64,000 bases of DNA, taken from positions 62,001 to 126,000 of the forward strand of contig VWPU01002169.1 of the NCBI GenBank assembly GCA_013398955.1, in the 5' to 3' direction. Positions 62,389 to 64,000 of the stretch are shown here, in pieces; position 1 is the stretch's first letter; each line of letters begins with the position of its first letter. The position numbers and the translations under genes were made by a program. Source of the stretch: Callaeas wilsoni (lineage: Eukaryota; Chordata; Aves; Passeriformes; Callaeidae). The notes beneath the pieces were generated by a model. It searched no databases, was not told the DNA's origin, and saw only the letters and a list, made by a program, of their open reading frames with translations.

Positions 62389-64000
62389 GAATTCTGCAAT
62401 TTCTGTTCTGGATGAAAACAGATAAAAATAAAGAGCTCTTTTAAAATTAAGGCCTTGGGCCACAGGCCAATTTTCTTCCCCCTTAAGTGGTATTAAACTA
62501 AGAGATACTTTAGATGCTGGGTATTGGGTGTTTGCAGTTTGTACCACTTAATCAATTTCATCTGGTTTTGGCAAGAGAGTTTAAGATGAACTGTTAAGCA
62601 CTCAGGTCCTGACTCACTATTTGCACATAAAGATCAACTCTGAAGCACCTCTAAGGTATATGGCCAGGCATTTTGAACGTTTTTCTGGTGATCTGTGTTT
62701 GTTTCCCAAATAAGATAAAAAGTATGGCCACTTTCATCCCTGGGATAAAGGTATTCAGACTGAGGAGTCAGGACATGCTGAGTGTAGGGCCAAGAGACAG
62801 CTATCTTTCTCAGGGTTCGTGTGCTACTCAGGTGTTCTGCTGGCTTTCACTGTAATAAAGCACTTGTTCAGGAAAAGCTGTAAGTAGTTTTTAGGGGCTT
62901 TTCAGTTTCGAAAGAATCAGGTTATCTCACCTGATGGGAAATAGGGTGTGGGGAGACATCACACAGTGGGATACTGAGAAAAGTGGAAGGGGAAGACAAG
63001 GCTTACCTGTCCTCCCATGTCAGTGATTATGGCAATGGGAACCTCTACCTGAGCAAAGCATAGCTCAGAAATTTAGGAACTATCCACATGCACCTTACTC
63101 TCCTGAACAAACCCTTTCCTAAAACCTGAACACTACAAGCAGAAATTCTATCCTGTCCTGTGTGGTATATACAGATTTTCATCAAGCTAGGGAGTTGACC
63201 AATGATCTCAGTGCTACCATCTACTTTCTTGTTAATTCCTGACAGACATATGTCTGTGTGTACTTGCAAAATTGTTAGAACATGATATTCTTAAGAGGAA
63301 AAAAAAAGTCAATGTCTAGAACTCACCCATTTACCAAATTAAATAGATTTATAAAGATTTTACATTTCTTTCCAGATGGCCAGCTCTGCTGTTGTTTAAG
63401 GCAGAATCTTTTCTGTACATTGACATTATAAAATTCTCTTGTTTTTCTCTGTGGCATAAAACTAAGTTTTCATAAGTAAAACTAACAAAAATTGAACATG
63501 TTATTCAAAGTACAAGTTTGCTGGTTCTATTGTAATATGTGTGTTTTAAAAGTATGTTCAAAGATGTGAATGCACATTTGAAAAACAATTTTTAAAAGAT
63601 TCATAATCTGTTACACTGAATTTTTGATCAAACAGATCTATTTGCTTTACAACTGAGTCATTTTAATGATTGGCATATTCAGCTATGAGAAAATTGTACC
63701 TATCAGAATGATCAGAAAAAGTACCAAATATTTAGAAAAATACCTAATTATAATCCTACTAGCTTTGAAATGAAACCATTCCAGGACAATCCCAACATCA
63801 ATAAAAATATCTCATTTAAAGCAGAAGCTGCAGCCATAAAATATTCATTATTATGTCATTAAAAGGCAGTTAAAATGTGCGTGTCTGGTGAAAACTCTTG
63901 AATTGTTTTGCTCGTTCGAATAGGAAGAGATAGTTTGCTGGGAGCCCTATGGTCAAATCCATACAGAAATTGTTTAAACATCCCATCAATACTGTTTAAT

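Larger units (their letters stand above)
59357..64000. other. Non-coding DNA, no gene recognised
   Basis: No recognisable exon, RNA or repeat family. The 61.54-61.88 kb part is GC-richer with about ten CpG and overlapping frames up to 172 codons (61571-62089 +), without recognisable domains. The last 500 bases are AT-rich with TAAT-type strings, which could be a conserved non-coding element, but this cannot be judged from one sequence. Confidence 0.55.

Noticed and set aside
1..64000. CRISPR array, bacterial operon, or other prokaryotic system
   Set aside because: No regularly spaced repeats, no dense long genes and no ribosome-binding-site pattern. Vertebrate repeats show this is nuclear avian DNA.
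1..64000. Full-length endogenous retrovirus
   Set aside because: No gag, pol or env-like frame is visible next to either LTR, and the two LTRs belong to different families and lie 45 kb apart.

Overview
This 64 kb window looks like non-coding nuclear DNA from a bird, most likely a songbird. The base composition is AT-rich, with short homopolymer runs, microsatellites and small GC-richer patches. The only recognisable long features are interspersed repeats: a CR1 LINE 3' end (the dominant avian LINE), two solitary LTRs of avian endogenous-retrovirus type, and weathered fragments that look like MIR, the old amniote tRNA-derived SINE. The avian assignment rests on CR1 and the LTRs. Songbird rather than another bird is an inference from the style of the LTR at 2.8 kb.

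I recognise no protein-coding gene, tRNA, rRNA or other structural RNA. Every open frame longer than about 100 codons that I looked at lacks a recognisable domain, has no homologous feel, or overlaps a repeat. The window is best read as intergenic DNA or part of a very large intron. One weak possible exon (13261-13396) and one CpG-enriched patch (34985-35403) are the only gene-like hints.

Layout: 0-2.8 kb, featureless AT-rich DNA. 2.8-3.4 kb, an old degraded LTR on the + strand. 3.4-33.5 kb, unannotatable DNA with poly-T tracts, small tandem duplications (13.7, 25.1 kb), a poly-A/poly-T inverted repeat (19.7 kb), a palindrome and octamer cluster (22.0-22.2 kb) and a CTCF-like site (27.1 kb). 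33.6 kb, a MIR-like fragment on the - strand. 35 kb, the CpG-enriched patch. 36-41 kb, microsatellites. 45.6 and 47.1 kb, MIR-like fragments on the + strand, the second clearer than the first. 48.5-48.9 kb, the best-preserved element: a 373-bp solo LTR on the - strand with TG...CA ends, a perfect 6-bp target-site duplication, CCAAT and TATA boxes and a polyadenylation signal, arranged as in alpharetrovirus LTRs. 51.6-51.9 kb, a CR1 3' end with an internal deletion. 52-64 kb, unannotatable DNA with a 24-bp minisatellite (59.3 kb), a 25-30 bp degenerate tandem array (60.0 kb) and an ATT microsatellite (62.4 kb).

I did not find a new multi-gene biological system. The most useful observations are the intact solo LTR, which could act as a ready-made antisense promoter or polyadenylation site, the MIR relics, and the CpG patch.
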